Notes under the pieces: model-generated | Told to the model about the DNA's origin: nothing | What the model saw: only the letters and a program-made list of their open reading frames with translations | Databases searched by the model: none | Made by a program: the position numbers and the translations under genes | IMG/VR virus record: IMGVR_UViG_3300048008_000310 | Span: 1-34,613 of that record | DNA: 34,613 nt | Source: a virus | Direction: 5' to 3' (one strand) | In this document: positions 32,982 to 34,613 of the stretch, one piece after another | Layout of the letters: every line of letters starts with the position of its first letter | Position numbering within the stretch: the stretch's first letter is position 1

Positions 32982-33148
32982 GTACATATTATATTATGTC
33001 TTTTATGTAATTGTTCTATATCTATTGATCTCACTTTGCCTTTAGCTTCCCAGCTCCATTTAACAAACTTGTCAATCTGGCGCTCTGCGTATTTTTGTCT
33101 TGCTATTCTCTTTGCTTCGAAAGGATTAACTCTACGGTCTTGTCGCAT
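32978..33148 (-). CDS. 56-residue basic protein of unknown function
   Basis: The frame starts at an ATG inside the end of the nuclease gene (46-base overlap) and reads MRQDRRVNPFEAKRIARQKY, then AERQIDKFVKWSWEAKGKVR and SIDIEQLHKRHNIICT. It is basic and probably helical, with a tryptophan pair (KWSWEAKG). The stop overlaps the next start (ATGA). No family is recognised. The coding pattern continues cleanly outside the overlap, which argues against a chance frame. Neighbours point to a role in DNA or nucleotide metabolism, without further support. Confidence 0.65.
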   Translation of the reverse strand: MRQDRRVNPFEAKRIARQKYAERQIDKFVKWSWEAKGKVRSIDIEQLHKRHNIICT

Positions 33149-33561
33149 TCTTTTTGATTTTGTGGTTTGTATAATGTTACATTTGGAAATTGTCTTACTA
33201 TAAGCTGTTTAAACAACTTCCATCTCATAGGAAATGATTCATTTGCTCTACCTTTAGTTTCAATTATAAAATCTTCGCCAATAAAATCAGGTGTATACTT
33301 AATAGGTAAAATACGTTTGCACCCTCTATTTTTATAATCACCCTTACCATTAGCTTGTCTTTCATAAACTTCATTTTCAAAATGAAAACCATTTAATAAA
33401 ACAAATGTTTCTCCTTCGTACTTAGCTTTTATCTTTGCTTTTCTTAAAGCTATATACATATATTTCTCAAGACCTGAAGCAAAGTTGATACCATCATATG
33501 ATACCTTCTTTGCTCTTACTGGTCCACGCTTTCCGCTCTTTCTTTTAAATAATTTTTTCAT
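33103..33561 (-). CDS. T7 endonuclease I-like nuclease (PD-(D/E)XK)
   Basis: This 152-residue protein begins with a basic tail (KRKSGKRGPVRAKKV) and carries the pattern of phage endonuclease I-like resolvases. It has a helix with a glutamate (SGLEKYMYIAL, E32), then YTPDF (D92) and IETKGR (E101, K103). In T7 this enzyme cuts branched DNA and helps degrade host DNA. A cysteine (C81) near the basic middle (NRGCKRILPIKYTPDF) has no partner. It overlaps the upstream small gene by 17 bases and the downstream 56-residue gene by 46. PD-(D/E)XK family membership is well supported; specificity for Holliday junctions is inferred from the family. Confidence 0.85.
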   Translation of the reverse strand: MKKLFKRKSGKRGPVRAKKVSYDGINFASGLEKYMYIALRKAKIKAKYEGETFVLLNGFHFENEVYERQANGKGDYKNRGCKRILPIKYTPDFIGEDFIIETKGRANESFPMRWKLFKQLIVRQFPNVTLYKPQNQKECDKTVELILSKQRE

Positions 33562-33808
33562 AATCTACATCTAAATCGCTTAGCAAGTCTTCTTGAAGAT
33601 TAGTAGTATAAACTTCTTTAGCTTTTTGTAAATACAACACAGCATCCATAAGCTCTTCTTGTAAATGATTTAGCCATTCAAACATTTTAGACGGATCTTG
33701 TTCTAATGTTACACCGTACTTAGCAAAGCCTATGTCTGATCTTGATACAAATTTTTGTACAACCCTGTGAACAACTGGATCTCTAAATTCTATTTCTTGC
33801 TTATTCAT
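33545..33808 (-). CDS. Small helical protein, possibly MazG-like
   Basis: This 87-residue protein is common in style among phage small proteins: DPVVHRVVQKFVSRSDIGFA, then KYGVTLEQDPSKMFEWLNHL, then the helix QEELMDAVLYLQKA. The EELMD motif (residues 51-55) is like the EExxD/E pair of all-alpha NTP pyrophosphatases (MazG and dUTPase-like folds), but the second motif (ExxD) is not clear, so activity is doubtful. It lies next to nuclease and MazG-type genes. Its stop lies inside the nuclease gene (17-base overlap), consistent with coupled translation. Family resemblance is moderate. Confidence 0.75.
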   Translation of the reverse strand: MNKQEIEFRDPVVHRVVQKFVSRSDIGFAKYGVTLEQDPSKMFEWLNHLQEELMDAVLYLQKAKEVYTTNLQEDLLSDLDVDYEKII

Positions 33809-33817
33809 ATAATCATT

Positions 33818-33934
33818 TTAGTTTTTATCAAAGCCAGTTACTCTTTTGTTTCTCCAGCTAAGATGTTTGTTAATAGGTTTCTTACTAATCCGTTCTTTAG
33901 TTTTTTGTAATCTTGTTTCAGTTTTTGTTATCAT
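33818..33934 (-). CDS. 38-residue basic protein
   Basis: The frame reads MITKTETRLQKTKERISKKP, then INKHLSWRNKRVTGFDKN. It is highly basic and possibly helical in the first half. Its ATG overlaps the stop of the MazG-like gene (ATGA) and it ends nine bases before the next start. No family is recognised. The overlap, tight fit and lack of competing frames favour a true gene. Confidence 0.6.
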   Translation of the reverse strand: MITKTETRLQKTKERISKKPINKHLSWRNKRVTGFDKN

Positions 33935-34611
33935 AGGGTTTGTTTTACAAATGTTCCGTTTATCATTTCGCCTTTCCGCTTAGCTATAACGTTGTAGGCA
34001 CTGCTGATGCAGTCTTCTATATTGTGTCCTCTTAACTTTGCTAAATTAGTTAATACAACAACCATATCACCGATAGCATCAATTACTTCAGGTTCATCGT
34101 TTTTTAATATAGCTTGAGCTAATTCACCAGCCTCTTCCATCAGTTTTACAAATTGAGTTCTAGCATCACCTGATCTATATATACCTTTATCACTAGCCCA
34201 TTCTCTTATTAATTCAAATTGATCTTGATAAGAATATAACTTTTCTGGATATGTAGAATTAGTTGTATCTGTAGATTCATTAAGGTATCTATTAAAAGCT
34301 TTATTATATATGTAGCATCTATTGTTGTTATACATAGAGGTTTTAACATTTAATAATATCCAATTTATATTTTCTTTAGTTATTTCAAATTTATAACCTT
34401 GAGGCGTCTCCCACTTTAAGCCTATATTATCCATCAGGTTGCCTCTTAATTTGTAAACAGGAACCGGAAATGTAGTTGTTTGATCTGTAGGGTTTAATTT
34501 CATTCGATTTGATTTTTTAGTTAAAAAATTATATTTTTGTCTGTCGACTTTATACCCATAAGACTTTTGAAGTTCTATTTCCTTGTCAGATATATAATCT
34601 ATATCATCGCT
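33931..34611 (-). CDS. MazG-like nucleoside triphosphate pyrophosphohydrolase with N-terminal extension
   Basis: The C-terminal half is a MazG-type domain, counting residues from the ATG at 34503: LMEEAGELAQAI (E123, E124, E127) and EPEVIDAIGDMVVVL (E139, D142), closing with KRKGEMINGTFVK. Such enzymes remove non-canonical or excess NTPs or lower (p)ppGpp. Before it lies a ~90-residue segment that I do not recognise (GLKWETPQGYKFEITKENIN). The frame stays open from 34503 to the right edge (SDKEIELQKSYGYKVD), so the true start may lie outside the window and the ATG at 34503 may be internal; the latter does have an A-rich leader (AACTAAAAAATCAAATCG). Coordinates give the open frame. The stop overlaps the 38-residue gene. 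MazG domain: confident; start: uncertain. Confidence 0.8.
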   Translation of the reverse strand, partial: SDDIDYISDKEIELQKSYGYKVDRQKYNFLTKKSNRMKLNPTDQTTTFPVPVYKLRGNLMDNIGLKWETPQGYKFEITKENINWILLNVKTSMYNNNRCYIYNKAFNRYLNESTDTTNSTYPEKLYSYQDQFELIREWASDKGIYRSGDARTQFVKLMEEAGELAQAILKNDEPEVIDAIGDMVVVLTNLAKLRGHNIEDCISSAYNVIAKRKGEMINGTFVKQTL

Positions 34612-34613
34612 AG

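Noticed and set aside
1-34613. tRNA genes, CRISPR arrays, insertion sequences, integrase and attachment sites
   Set aside because: No cloverleaf-like sequence with a GTTCRA-type arm, regularly spaced repeats, transposase or integrase motif was seen in either strand.

Overview
The window is a tightly packed piece of a tailed-phage genome. It is AT-rich and free of tRNA, rRNA, IS-element or CRISPR signals. Everything up to about 29.8 kb is on the plus strand and is a virion morphogenesis and lysis operon. Everything from 29,954 to the right edge is on the minus strand and is a nucleotide-metabolism and DNA-processing operon. The two converge on a short terminator region at 29,807-29,953. Starts are preceded by A/T-rich leaders rather than Shine-Dalgarno sequences. 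One tail protein carries a Fibrobacter succinogenes-type (FISUMP) domain, a family common in Bacteroidetes and Fibrobacteres. Together these suggest a phage of a Bacteroidetes host, plausibly a marine flavobacterium; this is inference. The virion genes fit a podovirus: a large portal, adaptor/nozzle-like tail proteins and a trio of injected internal proteins, with no sheath or tape measure. A distant relation to crAss-like or other Bacteroidetes podoviruses is possible but cannot be shown here.

Plus strand, left to right: the end of a two-part GroES-like protein cut by the window edge; a small pre-terminase gene; terminase large subunit; portal; acidic scaffold-like protein; major capsid protein; a strong hairpin; an unidentified virion-type protein; a second hairpin; four connector genes that form a tandem duplication of a two-gene module (A1-B1-A2-B2); a 1,629-residue tail protein with an inserted FISUMP (C-type-lectin-like) domain; a 425-residue propeller-like tail protein; a likely ejection trio of 267, 476 and 2,587 residues; an M15-family endolysin; and four very small genes, mostly basic. 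A hairpin plus T-run terminator closes the operon.

Minus strand, in transcription order from the right edge: a MazG-like pyrophosphohydrolase possibly cut by the edge; a 38-residue gene; a small helical MazG-like protein; a T7 endonuclease I-like nuclease; three tiny genes chained by short overlaps; and class I ribonucleotide reductase nrdB then nrdA. These genes would supply dNTPs, clear unwanted nucleotides and resolve or trim replicating DNA, while the plus-strand operon builds the particle and lyses the cell.

The points most worth a second look are the FISUMP insertion in the tail, the duplicated connector module, the giant injected protein with a zincin motif and a nuclease-like motif, the GC-rich patches inside terL and nrdA, the 17-bp hairpin after the capsid gene, and the small overlapping genes that standard length cut-offs would miss.
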